A DNA stretch of 64,000 nucleotides, taken from positions 81,539 to 145,538 of the forward strand of contig SAQL01000018.1 in assembly GCA_004020645.1 (NCBI GenBank), given 5' to 3'. Of the stretch, positions 1 through 8,527 are shown piece after piece. Numbering within the stretch: the stretch's first letter is position 1; each line of letters begins with the position of its first letter. The translations under genes were made by a program, and so were the position numbers. The DNA comes from Mesorhizobium sp. (GTDB lineage: Bacteria; Pseudomonadota; Alphaproteobacteria; Rhizobiales; Rhizobiaceae). The notes under the pieces were generated by a model. It was given only the letters and a program-made list of their open reading frames with translations. It was not told the origin of the DNA and searched no databases.

Positions 1-477
1 GCGAGCGGGATTGTGACGAAAGACATACCATTTCCCACCGATGAAAGGCTTCTGATAAACGACGCCATGTTTTTCACGGTGCAGGAAACATGTGATTGCA
101 CCGCTTCTTGCCAGACTCCCTTTCGCTACTTTGCTGGTCCAGAGAGCGCGCATGCAGAGCTTGCCCCCATTGGTCGCATACCAGTTTCCCTCCGCATAGG
201 ACCATGCTGCCCGTTTGCGCGACCAAGCGGCGAACGGCTTCCTATTTGCAGAGAACAGCCCGCGAGCAGTTGTCTCCGCCGAATAGAACCCACCGCCGTT
301 TTGCCATTTCCAGGTGCGGCCGGCATAGAGCTTTTCAACTGCTGAGGCCTTCATCGGCGTCGCGGCAGCGGCGCGTTCTTCTATAGCGTCGCCCGCCTTG
401 GGAGCGGCGTAGGCATTGCCTGCAAGCAAGAACACAAACAGCACCGCACTTGAGATAATCGAACGGATCGAAAACAT
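1..477 (-). CDS. apsH2: DUF995 exported protein, second copy (ApsH2-like), cut by window edge
   Basis: I translated this myself; the reading frame stays open to the left edge, so the C-terminus is missing. The ATG at 477 follows GAGGAAG. A signal peptide of about 24 residues (hydrophobic, ending AYA) precedes a domain with YAGRTWKWQNGG, an AEGNW motif, and a TCFLHR...YQK...GGKWYVFRH block. This is the DUF995 pattern, also seen in the frameshifted gene at 1551-2116. No biochemical function is known for DUF995. Its place at the end of the polysaccharide operon matches apsH2 of the S. meliloti APS locus; the gene name is inferred from position. It is separated from the GH26 gene by 132 bases. 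Confidence 0.75.
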   Translation of the reverse strand, partial: MFSIRSIISSAVLFVFLLAGNAYAAPKAGDAIEERAAAATPMKASAVEKLYAGRTWKWQNGGGFYSAETTARGLFSANRKPFAAWSRKRAAWSYAEGNWYATNGGKLCMRALWTSKVAKGSLARSGAITCFLHREKHGVVYQKPFIGGKWYVFRHNPAR

Positions 478-609
478 TTTACTTCCTCTCCACCAAGGCA
501 ATTCCAGTAAGACTGCGTAAGAGTCCTGCGTTGGAACCGCATAGAAATAAAGGGATGGAGCGGTTCGGCCATCTGGTGAAAGCCGAACCACTCTGTCGAA
601 CGACTTGGA

Positions 610-1554
610 TCAGTCCAGCGGATGGTTGGCCACGCGCCAATCGGGCCGGCCGACATTTCTCGGCCATGGATAGACTTCACGATCGTTGAAGTAGACAACG
701 GCTGTCATGTCCGGGAACTCGGCATGCGGCTTGTTTGCTTCCGCGGCCCAGTCACGAGCATATTCGTCGTTACCTTCGTAGCCAAGCTCCGCAATGGCGA
801 TTGGTTTGCCGAAGCCCGTCACACGGTCATAACCCGGCTTTGTGCGCTCCACAAAAGTCGTATCACGACCGACCTCCAGCTTGTCATAGGGCTGATAGCC
901 AAAGACGGACAGACCGATAATGTCGACATACTTGTCGCCAGGATAGAAGGCTTCCAGTCCTTCTTCTCCTTTCGGTGACCACATGTATTGGGCCGACGGA
1001 AGATGCTTGCGGCATATGTCGATGACATGCCTGTAGGCGTTCACATAACCTTCAGCATTCCAGAAAGCCCAGGTGAATTGCCCGTCATTATCTTCCATTT
1101 CCTGCGCCCAACGGATAGTGACGGGGCTTTTCAGCTGCGCCGCCGCAGAGCAGACCGCTGACATATTGGCATCGTAGCGCCCGCCCAAAATCCCGGCGAG
1201 CAAATCCTCAGGACCTACACGCCAGTCCCGCGCCCAGGACCACGGCTCGACCGTGATCAACAGGGAACGTCCACGCTCACGCGCATAGGCATCTGCGGCG
1301 CTGAGCGTTGCCAGATCCACATCTTCCCAGGGAAGAAAAAGGTGTTCGATTTTTGAGTTGGAATCGTTGGTATAATCCGCGTGCGGATCGTAGGCGCCGG
1401 GGGTTACGGAGTCAGCCGTGATGATAGGACGCTTGTCCCGAAACTGATCGCGGCTGTCGACACTCGCTCCCGACACGCCGCTGGCTGCATAGACACCACC
1501 GGAAATGCATGCGCTGCAAAGCAAGGCTGCTGATAGTTTAAAGAGACTTTTCAA
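610..1554 (-). CDS. apsE: Exported GH26-type endoglycanase (ApsE-like)
   Basis: 314 residues with an N-terminal signal peptide (about residues 1-23). The glycoside hydrolase 26 fold is indicated by a putative acid/base in RWAQEMED (Glu152) and a putative nucleophile in IAELGYEG (Glu256). The enzyme probably trims or releases the polysaccharide made by the upstream GT2, in the periplasm or outside the cell. The start is a TTG at 1554 whose last two bases overlap the TGA of the preceding DUF995 gene (TTGA), with GGGAGGGGG just upstream, so translation is probably coupled. The upstream gene is frameshifted but its terminal frame still ends at this coupled stop. The true substrate (mannan, mixed-linkage glucan or an arabinose-containing glycan) cannot be read from the sequence. 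Confidence 0.8.
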   Translation of the reverse strand: MKSLFKLSAALLCSACISGGVYAASGVSGASVDSRDQFRDKRPIITADSVTPGAYDPHADYTNDSNSKIEHLFLPWEDVDLATLSAADAYARERGRSLLITVEPWSWARDWRVGPEDLLAGILGGRYDANMSAVCSAAAQLKSPVTIRWAQEMEDNDGQFTWAFWNAEGYVNAYRHVIDICRKHLPSAQYMWSPKGEEGLEAFYPGDKYVDIIGLSVFGYQPYDKLEVGRDTTFVERTKPGYDRVTGFGKPIAIAELGYEGNDEYARDWAAEANKPHAEFPDMTAVVYFNDREVYPWPRNVGRPDWRVANHPLD

Positions 1555-2116
1555 GGCCCCCTCCCTTTCTTACTGTTCGGATTGCTGTGCCGCACCAAGC
1601 GCGGCTTTGATGGCATCGAGTTGACGGGAACCAGATCGGTGGACACCAGCTTGCTGGCCTCGTCGTCTTGGTGGACCTCGGCGTTACGGAACGCATACCA
1701 CTCACCACCGGGCTCGCGCTTCTGATAGATCGTTCCATTATCGATGCGATGCGAAAAGCAGGTCTTGGAAATACACCCTGTTCGGAATGCCATGTCGCGT
1801 TGAGACACATCCAACCTGTCTCGGTGATGATCCAGCGGCCTTCCGCCCAGGATTTGCCCGTCTCACCGTCGGTCCATGCCGAAACTTGCCGGTCCGCGCC
1901 CACCATTCGTCCGGCTCCGCTGTCCCACTGCCAGCTCTTGTCTCTATAGAGATCGTAGATTTCGCCTGCTGTCATGCGACGTGCCCCTTCCGGCAGAACG
2001 GAAACCTGTGAGGAAGAGGCAAAGGCCGGTGCAGCAATGCAGGACACTGCCCAAGCGACTGCTGTCAGCATCCGGAAACCTGACAGCAGAGCCCTTTCAG
2101 ATTTAGAAAGTGCCAC
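1551..2116 (-). pseudogene. apsH1: DUF995 exported protein, frameshifted (ApsH1-like)
   Basis: The GTG at 2116 follows AGGAGG and overlaps the stop of the upstream GT2. The first frame gives a hydrophobic signal segment ending APAFASS, then the DUF995 N-terminal blocks (TAGEIYDLYRDKSWQW, SWAEGRW, NATWHSEQG). Near 1772-1780 the family pattern jumps to another frame, which continues KTCFSHR...IYQK...GGEWYAFR and ends at 1551. One missing base explains the jump. The intact paralog at 1-477 keeps both halves in one frame. It is either a real loss of function, a sequencing error, or very unlikely programmed frameshifting, as no slippery heptamer is evident. Confidence 0.75.
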
Positions 2117-4001
2117 CGGAACCTCCTGCCATCTCGAGATGAGCGGCGCCCGCCGTTTGTCCTCGATGGGCGTGTCCGATCGCATTGGTGCGCCAACGTG
2201 GATTGAAGATGGTTTTGTGAACAGCGCGACCACCGACGCCTGCCCCGGCAATTGAGAAGCTGTCGTCGAACAGGGAAAAGCTTTTGGTTCCCCAGGCGAG
2301 CGCCTCGATGCCGTCGCGTCCACGCTCGACCGTGGCGAAGCTGGTAACCATCAAAAGGGCCATGAAACTGCTTGCCAGCGCGGGGCGATAGGCGCGGCTT
2401 TTCATCCGCACGTCATTCTCCCTGCCATGCTGCAGCAAGATCATGAAAATCAGCAGCAAGTAAAAGCAAGCATTGATGATGGCGAAGACGAAAAAGCCGC
2501 GCGTTTGATACGCATCCTGCACGAACACGACCGGCAGAATGGAGATCAGGACCACGAAGGCATACGGCGCCAGCACGCGAAACGGTAGCGGATCGACTTC
2601 GGACGTGCCTTTTGGCGTGACGCGAAAATCAACAAAGGATCCGGTCATCCAGTCACGGAACGCGGCAAAGGTTCCAGCCAGAACCCACGGCCAGCGCGCC
2701 AGCAAAAACAGCATCGCTTCCCAGCTAAAAATCTTGCCGTCGATAGGCCGAAATGTGCGACTCGACCGCCACCAGAATGCCAGAAGCAGGATCATCAGCG
2801 ACTGCGGCATGAAATGGAGCAGAAACTCTGGGTAAGTGACGTTGATGAAATTATCACCCTGGATCAGTACGATCACGGGCAACAGGAATGTCAGAGCAAG
2901 AAAGAAGGCGTAAAGCGGGTACCAGAACTGCGAAAATAGGAATTGAACCTTCAAACGCAGCGGCAAATGTCCGATCAGTTTTGGTGAGTATTGCAACAGG
3001 ATCGTCACCAGGCTCCGCGACCACTGGAACTCCTGCGTTACAAGATCGACAAACGTCCGTGGGCCGTCGCCATGGGCGATGGCATCAAGCGCGTGAGCCC
3101 CTCGCCAGCCATGGGCATTCATGAAGAGCGTTGTGGAATGATCCTCGGCGAGTTCTGGCCCCAGCCCACCGATTTCCTTCAATGCCGCTGTGCGCACCGC
3201 ATAGTGCGATCCGATGCATACGGGCGCGAAGCCATTATTGTATCCGGCTTGCAGTGACCCATGCATGCTCGCTTCGATGTAGAGGCGGCCACGCGCGGAC
3301 CAGCTTTCATGTGCATTGCGATCGCAAATGCTGGGCGCGGAAACGTAACCGATTGTCGGGTCGGCAAAAGGCCGCAACATGTTATATAGGTAGTCCGGTT
3401 CGGGAACATGATCGGCATCGAGCTGCGACACAAAATCATATCGGTCGTAGCCATAATGATCGTAGAAGAAAGCCAGGTTGCCTTCCTTGCAGCGTGTGCG
3501 GCGAGGCCAGGACTGGCGATGGTAATCGGCGCGACTTTTGCGGGTGGAAACGAATACGCCATGTTCGCGGCACCATGCGAGCGTTGCGGGCGATGGATCC
3601 TCATCGGCCAGCCACGTGTCGTGAGGCACGTTCTGGGCTAACATGGCCCGCAAGGTTTCGGCCACCACCTCAAAAGGTTCTGATGGAGCCTTGGTGACCA
3701 CCATGGCCACGCGACTTCCTGCGGAAATACGCAGCCGTCCGTGCGGCCGGCGTGCATTGAAGAAAATGGTGATGAAGTAGACTGGCAAAAGCGTTATCCA
3801 CGCCAGAAGCGCCGTCACCAGAATTGAGCCGACCATGTTGGTGTGGGTGGCTCCGAAAACCCACCATTGCCAGAAGAATGCGACGGCCATCGCCCACAAA
3901 ACCGCACCCATAATGTACTCGACGCGCTTTCGGCCGGTGAAGACCGGCACCATCAGGGGTTCTTCCCTGTCAACAGACAGCGCGATGCGCGGCGTTCTCA
4001 T
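2103..4001 (-). CDS. apsS: Cellulose-synthase-like GT2 polysaccharide synthase (ApsS-like)
   Basis: 632-residue inner-membrane glycosyltransferase. Two N-terminal membrane helices (about 28-80) precede the cytosolic GT-A domain, which has the acidic cluster ADEDP (132-136), DxD in QLDADH (195-197), the ED of AEDHS (286-287) and a Q-x-x-Q-W segment (323-327) where processive synthases usually have QxxRW. At least five more helices follow (about 345-530). I see no clear PilZ domain. It should polymerise a UDP-sugar and export the chain. The ATG overlaps the epimerase stop (ATGA) and the 3' end overlaps the DUF995 start, so the operon is tightly coupled. Order and class match apsS of S. meliloti; BgsA-like or CelA-like products are alternatives. 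Confidence 0.85.
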   Translation of the reverse strand: MRTPRIALSVDREEPLMVPVFTGRKRVEYIMGAVLWAMAVAFFWQWWVFGATHTNMVGSILVTALLAWITLLPVYFITIFFNARRPHGRLRISAGSRVAMVVTKAPSEPFEVVAETLRAMLAQNVPHDTWLADEDPSPATLAWCREHGVFVSTRKSRADYHRQSWPRRTRCKEGNLAFFYDHYGYDRYDFVSQLDADHVPEPDYLYNMLRPFADPTIGYVSAPSICDRNAHESWSARGRLYIEASMHGSLQAGYNNGFAPVCIGSHYAVRTAALKEIGGLGPELAEDHSTTLFMNAHGWRGAHALDAIAHGDGPRTFVDLVTQEFQWSRSLVTILLQYSPKLIGHLPLRLKVQFLFSQFWYPLYAFFLALTFLLPVIVLIQGDNFINVTYPEFLLHFMPQSLMILLLAFWWRSSRTFRPIDGKIFSWEAMLFLLARWPWVLAGTFAAFRDWMTGSFVDFRVTPKGTSEVDPLPFRVLAPYAFVVLISILPVVFVQDAYQTRGFFVFAIINACFYLLLIFMILLQHGRENDVRMKSRAYRPALASSFMALLMVTSFATVERGRDGIEALAWGTKSFSLFDDSFSIAGAGVGGRAVHKTIFNPRWRTNAIGHAHRGQTAGAAHLEMAGGSGGTF

Positions 4002-4984
4002 GAGCGCACCTCGAGCCCGAAGAAGGGAGCCGCTGTGCGAATTATCGTATCGAGATCGGAATAGAGCGCCTGAAAGCCAAGTTTTTCGGCAGCGAGCGCC
4101 GGATCGGCATAAAGCACCGGAGGATCGCCCGCACGACGAGCGCGCATCTCGACCGGCACGTTACGACCTGTCAGCCGGCTGATCGCTTCGAGAATTTCCT
4201 TAATGGATGTACCACGCCCGCTGCCAAGATTGACGGCCAGATTGCCACCGCAGTTGATCAGATGTTCGAGCGCCAGCACATGCGCGCGCGCCAGATCCGC
4301 GACATGAATATAGTCGCGAATGCAGGTGCCGTCGGGCGTATCGTAATCCTGGCCATAGACTTCGAGAAAATCGATCCTGCCTGCAGCGGCCATCATGGCT
4401 CGCGGAATGAGATGCGTTTCTGGATCGTGGGTTTCGCCGATTTCCCCGTCGATATCCGCGCCGGACGCATTGAAGTAACGCAGCGCCACGTAGCGCAGCG
4501 CATAGGCAGCCGAATAATCGGCAAGCATTTGCTCCGCGATGAGCTTCGTGGGTCCATAAGGATTGATCGGGCGCTGGCTCTCGCCTTCGCGGATCGGCAA
4601 GCGATCCGGAATGCCATAGGTGGCGCAGCTTGACGAGAATATGATATTGCGCGTTCCGCTTCTCTGGCAGGCGTCCAGCAGCGATTGGGTCCCGTTGACG
4701 TTGTTCTGATAATATTTTGCCGGTTTCTCTACGGATTCGCCGACATAGGCCGATGCAGCAAAATGGATCACCCCGATAGGGCGATACTCATCCATGACGT
4801 GGGTCAACCGCTCCGAGTCAAGGATGTTGCCCTCAACGAAGGCGCCCCATCGGACGGCTGACCTGTGACCCGTGGATAGATTGTCGTAGACAATCGGATC
4901 AAAACTCTGCGTGGCCAAAAGCTTGGCTGTATGGCTGCCGATAAAGCCGGCGCCACCAACGACAAGTACGTTCTTGCCGGACAT
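3998..4984 (-). CDS. uxe: GalE-like UDP-sugar 4-epimerase, probably UDP-xylose 4-epimerase
   Basis: 328 residues, an extended short-chain dehydrogenase. It has the Rossmann motif GGAGFIGS (10-17), FSSSCATYG (116-124) with the catalytic Ser, and YGPTK (Tyr143, Lys147). The family interconverts UDP-glucose and UDP-galactose. Because the gene directly follows a UDP-xylose synthase gene, UDP-xylose to UDP-arabinose is the more likely reaction, as in S. meliloti uxe. I chose the ATG at 4984 over an upstream extension because it overlaps the decarboxylase stop (TGATG), has GGAGG-like bases just before it, and gives normal family length. The 3' end overlaps the GT2 start by four bases. Confidence 0.85.
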   Translation of the reverse strand: MSGKNVLVVGGAGFIGSHTAKLLATQSFDPIVYDNLSTGHRSAVRWGAFVEGNILDSERLTHVMDEYRPIGVIHFAASAYVGESVEKPAKYYQNNVNGTQSLLDACQRSGTRNIIFSSSCATYGIPDRLPIREGESQRPINPYGPTKLIAEQMLADYSAAYALRYVALRYFNASGADIDGEIGETHDPETHLIPRAMMAAAGRIDFLEVYGQDYDTPDGTCIRDYIHVADLARAHVLALEHLINCGGNLAVNLGSGRGTSIKEILEAISRLTGRNVPVEMRARRAGDPPVLYADPALAAEKLGFQALYSDLDTIIRTAAPFFGLEVRS

Positions 4985-6009
4985 CAGGCGGCCTCCGCCA
5001 GCTTTCCAGAGGGCTTCCTCAACTGCCGTTCGAAATAAGCGATCGTCGACTTCAGCCCATCGGCCAACGCCACGGTCGGCTCCCATCCAAGTTCTCTCTG
5101 GGCCACTGTGATGTCGGGCCGACGCTGGCGCGGATCGTCCACGGGCAACGGGTGATAGACGACTTTGGAGCTCGAGCCGGTCATTCCCACGATCTGCTCG
5201 GCCAACTCACCGACTGTAAATTCGCTGGGATTGCCGATGTTGACAGGCGTGTGGATCGCCTGAGGGCTGTACATGAGCCGGTTAAAGCCTTCGATCAGAT
5301 CGTCCACGTAACAGAAGGAACGGGTCTGCGACCCGTCGCCGTAAACGGTGATGTCCTCGCCCTTGAGCGCCTGCACGATGAAGTTGGAAACGACCCGGCC
5401 GTCATCCGGGCGCATGCGCGGACCATAGGTGTTGAAGATGCGCACGATACGGATGTCGACGCCGTATTGCTGATGAAAATCGTAGAACAGAGTCTCGGCA
5501 GAGCGCTTTCCTTCGTCATAACAAGAGCGCGGACCGAAGGAATTGACATTGCCCCAATAGCTTTCGGGCTGCGGATGCACATGGGGATCGCCGTAGACTT
5601 CCGAGGTGGAAGCCTGGAAAATCCGCGCCTGGTAATGTGCTGCCAGTTCCAGAAGATTGAGCGACCCGATCACGCTCGTCTTCATCGTATGGACCGGGTC
5701 GGCCTGATAGTGCGGCGGTGAAGCCGGGCAGGCGAGATTGTAGATCTCGTTGACCGGCAGATCGAGCCGTTCCACGATATCGTGGCGCACAAAGCTGAAC
5801 GTGTCGTAGTTCAGGAGGTGGCGCAAATTCTCTAACCGCCCCGTGGAAAAATTGTCTACGCAGATAACAGAATGGCCGTCTTGCAAAAGACGTTCGCACA
5901 GATGTGATCCGAGAAAGCCGGCCCCGCCTGCGACAAGTACCCTCCGTTGCGAGGAAAGATCAGATTGCAACTTTGCAGACTGAAATGCGATGCTCACGGG
6001 AGCCCTCAT
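4984..6009 (-). CDS. uxs1: UDP-glucuronate decarboxylase (UDP-xylose synthase)
   Basis: 341 residues. It has the NAD-binding motif GGAGFLGSH (28-36), the STSEVYG block (134-140) and catalytic YDEGK (Tyr164, Lys168), together with ACPASPPHY, which is typical of UXS enzymes rather than general epimerases. It converts UDP-glucuronic acid to UDP-xylose with bound NAD. It is the first gene of the leftward polysaccharide operon, so the operon promoter should lie in the 416-base gap to its right, on the side of the divergent AraC gene. A second UDP-glucuronate enzyme (LpsL-like) is encoded at 19867-20856. Confidence 0.92.
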   Translation of the reverse strand: MRAPVSIAFQSAKLQSDLSSQRRVLVAGGAGFLGSHLCERLLQDGHSVICVDNFSTGRLENLRHLLNYDTFSFVRHDIVERLDLPVNEIYNLACPASPPHYQADPVHTMKTSVIGSLNLLELAAHYQARIFQASTSEVYGDPHVHPQPESYWGNVNSFGPRSCYDEGKRSAETLFYDFHQQYGVDIRIVRIFNTYGPRMRPDDGRVVSNFIVQALKGEDITVYGDGSQTRSFCYVDDLIEGFNRLMYSPQAIHTPVNIGNPSEFTVGELAEQIVGMTGSSSKVVYHPLPVDDPRQRRPDITVAQRELGWEPTVALADGLKSTIAYFERQLRKPSGKLAEAA

Positions 6010-6425
6010 TCATAAAAACCATCAGTGCCAAAAGGAAGACATGTAGATGTCTAAATGCACTGAGACTTCAGGTTTTCTTCCTGTAGTGAATCTGATGATT
6101 TCCAATACCTCCCCGGTCCCTACGTTGCGATATCAGGGAATCCGGAAACTTTTCAAAGCGTCCATTTTTGCAGCTGACCCGCTCGACCGCACTATCGCCT
6201 CCGGCCGAAACCTTTTCATCGATCATTCTGATGAAGCCGCGATGCTGCCAAAGGTCTTTATCTCGAAGCGAGCCAAGAAACCCATTCATGGCCGGTTCAG
6301 GATCGAGCCGCTAAGGGTTAGCTTTGTTGACTTGGTGCGATAAAATTAACTACTCTACAAACAGTGAGCCTTAAATGTATCTAATGATTTTGTTTATCTT
6401 ATAAACAATACACTTCGGAGGTGAC
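6010..6425. other. Gene-free control region between uxs1 and the AraC locus
   Basis: 416 bases with no convincing ORF; short open frames on both strands lack family features and ribosome sites. The part from 6345 to 6420 is AT-rich compared with the rest of the window. A small inverted repeat GACAT-GTAG-ATGTC lies near 6036-6049, close to the uxs1 start. By analogy with the S. meliloti cuxR-uxs1 region it should hold divergent promoters and an AraC binding site; I cannot place the site from this sequence alone. Confidence 0.4.
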
Positions 6426-6901
6426 GTGAGGTTGCTGCAGATGGATTTCTGACGTTATCGTCGTTATATTACTGAATTCCATGACTGTCTGTGTAATCTT
6501 GGCTGCGGTTGCCGTGACCTGTCGTGATTTCGTGCCTTCCCGGATTCGGCTCACCTCAGTATTTCTGACCTTTATCGGAGGGATCGTTCCTTTCCATTCA
6601 GGGTAATGAAGGTGCCTTCTGGCCTGCCGCCATCGGCAATACCATCATTATCTATTCCTTTTGCCTGACCTGGATCGGCGCGCGCTATTTTTTACGGCAA
6701 GAAGGAGGTTTGAGAGCGGCGCTTATCATTTCCAACGCAAGCTTCCCCTTCATGTCGTTTTTCCATACAAGCTGGCAGGGTCGGAATGTTGTCTATGCGG
6801 TCGGTCAGTTCCTCTCCATGGCGATGACGGTGGCATATCTCCTGAAGCAGCGCGACGTCGCGGCCTTCCGGGTCATGGCTGGAGGCAGTGATGTCGGATA
6901 A
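6426..6901 (+). pseudogene. Decayed small integral membrane protein, upstream of and overlapping the AraC gene
   Basis: GGAGG at 6418-6422 precedes a GTG at 6426. Following coding potential across three frames gives one coherent hydrophobic protein of about 155 residues: MRLLQMDF, then LTLSSLYY, then a block starting MTVCVILAAVAV at 6481 and running to VPFH near 6596, then QGNEGAFWPAAIGNT through YLLKQRDVAAFR to the TAA at 6899-6901. Indels are needed after TTC near 6449, after TAC near 6471, and near 6600. It has about four membrane helices, like the sensory membrane part of some diguanylate cyclases, but no GGDEF domain follows. Its end overlaps the AraC start by 11 bases, so it was once translated in an operon with it. 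Confidence 0.55.
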
Positions 6902-8030
6902 GACGGTCCCACCTAACGACAGGGCGCCGACATCTGTCGAACGTCGCCGCTGGCCGCGCATGTCGCAGGACCCACTCGGCGAGGATGAGGTGGAGAAGTC
7001 CGTCCTGACGTCGTTGCGCTTTGAGACGGAAATCCTTCCACCAATCCAGCAGTTTGCTGCCTGGCGGGAGCATATGGCGGTATTGATGGATTCGCGTCTG
7101 CCGAACAATGTGGATCCCGAGGATGGATTTGTCGTCCAGCAGGCGGTGTGGAATCTGGGCGGCATGCTTTTGTTGCAACAAACCGTTCCGGCCTTCAGTT
7201 ACGAACGCTCGCCAGACGAGGTGCGGTTCAGTCCAATTGACCATTGGCAGATCACCGTTCTCCGCGCCGGTCGCACCTGGACCGGAGTTGACGGACGTGT
7301 CGCGCAAAATGAACCGGGCATGATTGAAATCCGCTCGCTCGGGCATCCGTTTAGCGGGCGGGCGCTGGCAACGGAGTCGATCAGCCTGATCGTTCCCGTC
7401 GATCTGTTTGCCGATGGAGGTAGCTTGCCGGCGGCGAGCAACAACGTCGTTTTGGGTGGGCACCGGGCCAAACTGCTGATCGATCTTATGTCAAGCGTTG
7501 AAGCCAATCTCGATCGCTTCACGCAAGACGACCTTCCTAGAATCAAGGACCGTTTGCGGAAAATGGTATTCGACGCGGTTACACCTTTGGTGGATCGTGA
7601 TGACGGCAACGATCAGATCTCACAAATCGGATTGATGACGCGGGCGAGACGCTTCATTTCGAGCAATCTTGCCTCGCCCGACCTGACACCGGATGCTCTC
7701 GCCCGGGAACTGGCGACCTCGAGGACACGGCTCTATGAGCTTTTCGAAACGTCCGGCGGCGTTGCGAATTACATTCGTCGACGACGTCTATCCGCAGCTC
7801 ATGCAATGTTAGCGGATCCTTCCGACACCCGAAAGGTCGCCGAAGTTGGTCTAGCAATCGGCTTTGATTCAGCGGCGAATTTCAGTCGAGCTTTCACGCA
7901 GCAGTTCGGGTATAGCCCGAGCAACATACGCAAGCAGTCGTCCGAAGACTACATATACCCGGATAGGCAAACAGGTAAGAAACCAAAGGTCACATTCGAA
8001 AGCCTGCTGCAAACGCTCGGCATCCTTTGA
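6891..8030 (+). CDS. cuxR: AraC-family regulator, CuxR-like (probable c-di-GMP-responsive activator)
   Basis: 379 residues. The C-terminal AraC DNA-binding domain has two helix-turn-helix units (about 265-350: LTPDALARELATSRTRLYELF and KVAEVGLAIGFDSAANFSRAF). The N-terminal half is a cupin-like AraC-binding-type sensor. Near the start is an arginine-rich RRRWPR stretch (18-23) with an RxxxR arrangement, as expected for PilZ-like c-di-GMP binding in S. meliloti CuxR. I chose the ATG at 6891, five bases after GGAGG, over the GTG at 6888. It is divergent from uxs1 with a broken membrane-protein gene between them. The DNA-binding role is certain; the CuxR identity and c-di-GMP response are inferred from synteny and the arginine motif. 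Confidence 0.8.
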   Translation: MSDKTVPPNDRAPTSVERRRWPRMSQDPLGEDEVEKSVLTSLRFETEILPPIQQFAAWREHMAVLMDSRLPNNVDPEDGFVVQQAVWNLGGMLLLQQTVPAFSYERSPDEVRFSPIDHWQITVLRAGRTWTGVDGRVAQNEPGMIEIRSLGHPFSGRALATESISLIVPVDLFADGGSLPAASNNVVLGGHRAKLLIDLMSSVEANLDRFTQDDLPRIKDRLRKMVFDAVTPLVDRDDGNDQISQIGLMTRARRFISSNLASPDLTPDALARELATSRTRLYELFETSGGVANYIRRRRLSAAHAMLADPSDTRKVAEVGLAIGFDSAANFSRAFTQQFGYSPSNIRKQSSEDYIYPDRQTGKKPKVTFESLLQTLGIL

Positions 8031-8527
8031 GGATGGCGAGGAGCATATATAAGATGTACACCAAGGACGTTCGATGACGACTTCGGGCATCTAAGCAATC
8101 GACCAACCTTCTATCCCTATAATTGGAAAATTTTCGAATAAGCCGCTCGTCGCCGATAGTAGAAGAACGCCTCTTCTATAGTAAGCCTCGCGATGTAGCG
8201 GTCTTCCGGCTCGAACCCCCGAGAGCTGGCAAACGCGACAGCCCAAGTGGACCTCTCTGTCGTGAACCGCTGAGGGGATCTAGAGAGCTAACGCGTCAAT
8301 CAAGCTTGTCCCATAGCGTGTTCAGATATCCTGATCTCTTTCACAAACGCTCGCAATTCGGCTGGAGGTGCGAGACAAAAAGTTCGAAAAGCATCCAGGA
8401 ACCCCAGCCATCGCTCACAGGGTCCGTTCCGGACACATGTGTAGCAGCCGTTTAATAATGCGACAGTGATGCGACAGTTTTCGCCGGCCGGCGAAAGTTC
8501 GAGCCGGATTGGTCCGTCCGCCGCATA
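8031..8527. other. Gene-free stretch between cuxR-like gene and permease
   Basis: 497 bases. An open frame at 8123-8455 (110 codons) has no family features, a skewed composition and no good ribosome site, so I do not call it. A perfect 7-base inverted repeat (TAGAAGA / TCTTCTA, loop ACGCC) is at 8160-8178. It has no T-run and so is not an obvious terminator. This is the 3' meeting zone of two convergent genes. Confidence 0.4.

Noticed and set aside
1551..2116. Programmed frameshifting to make a full DUF995 protein
   Set aside because: No slippery heptamer or downstream structure is evident near the frame change, and the paralog needs no shift.
6047..6343. 98-codon ORF in the uxs1-cuxR gap
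   Set aside because: No conserved motif or ribosome site; likely control DNA.
8123..8455. 110-codon plus-strand ORF after cuxR-like gene
   Set aside because: No ribosome site, no family motif and skewed composition.
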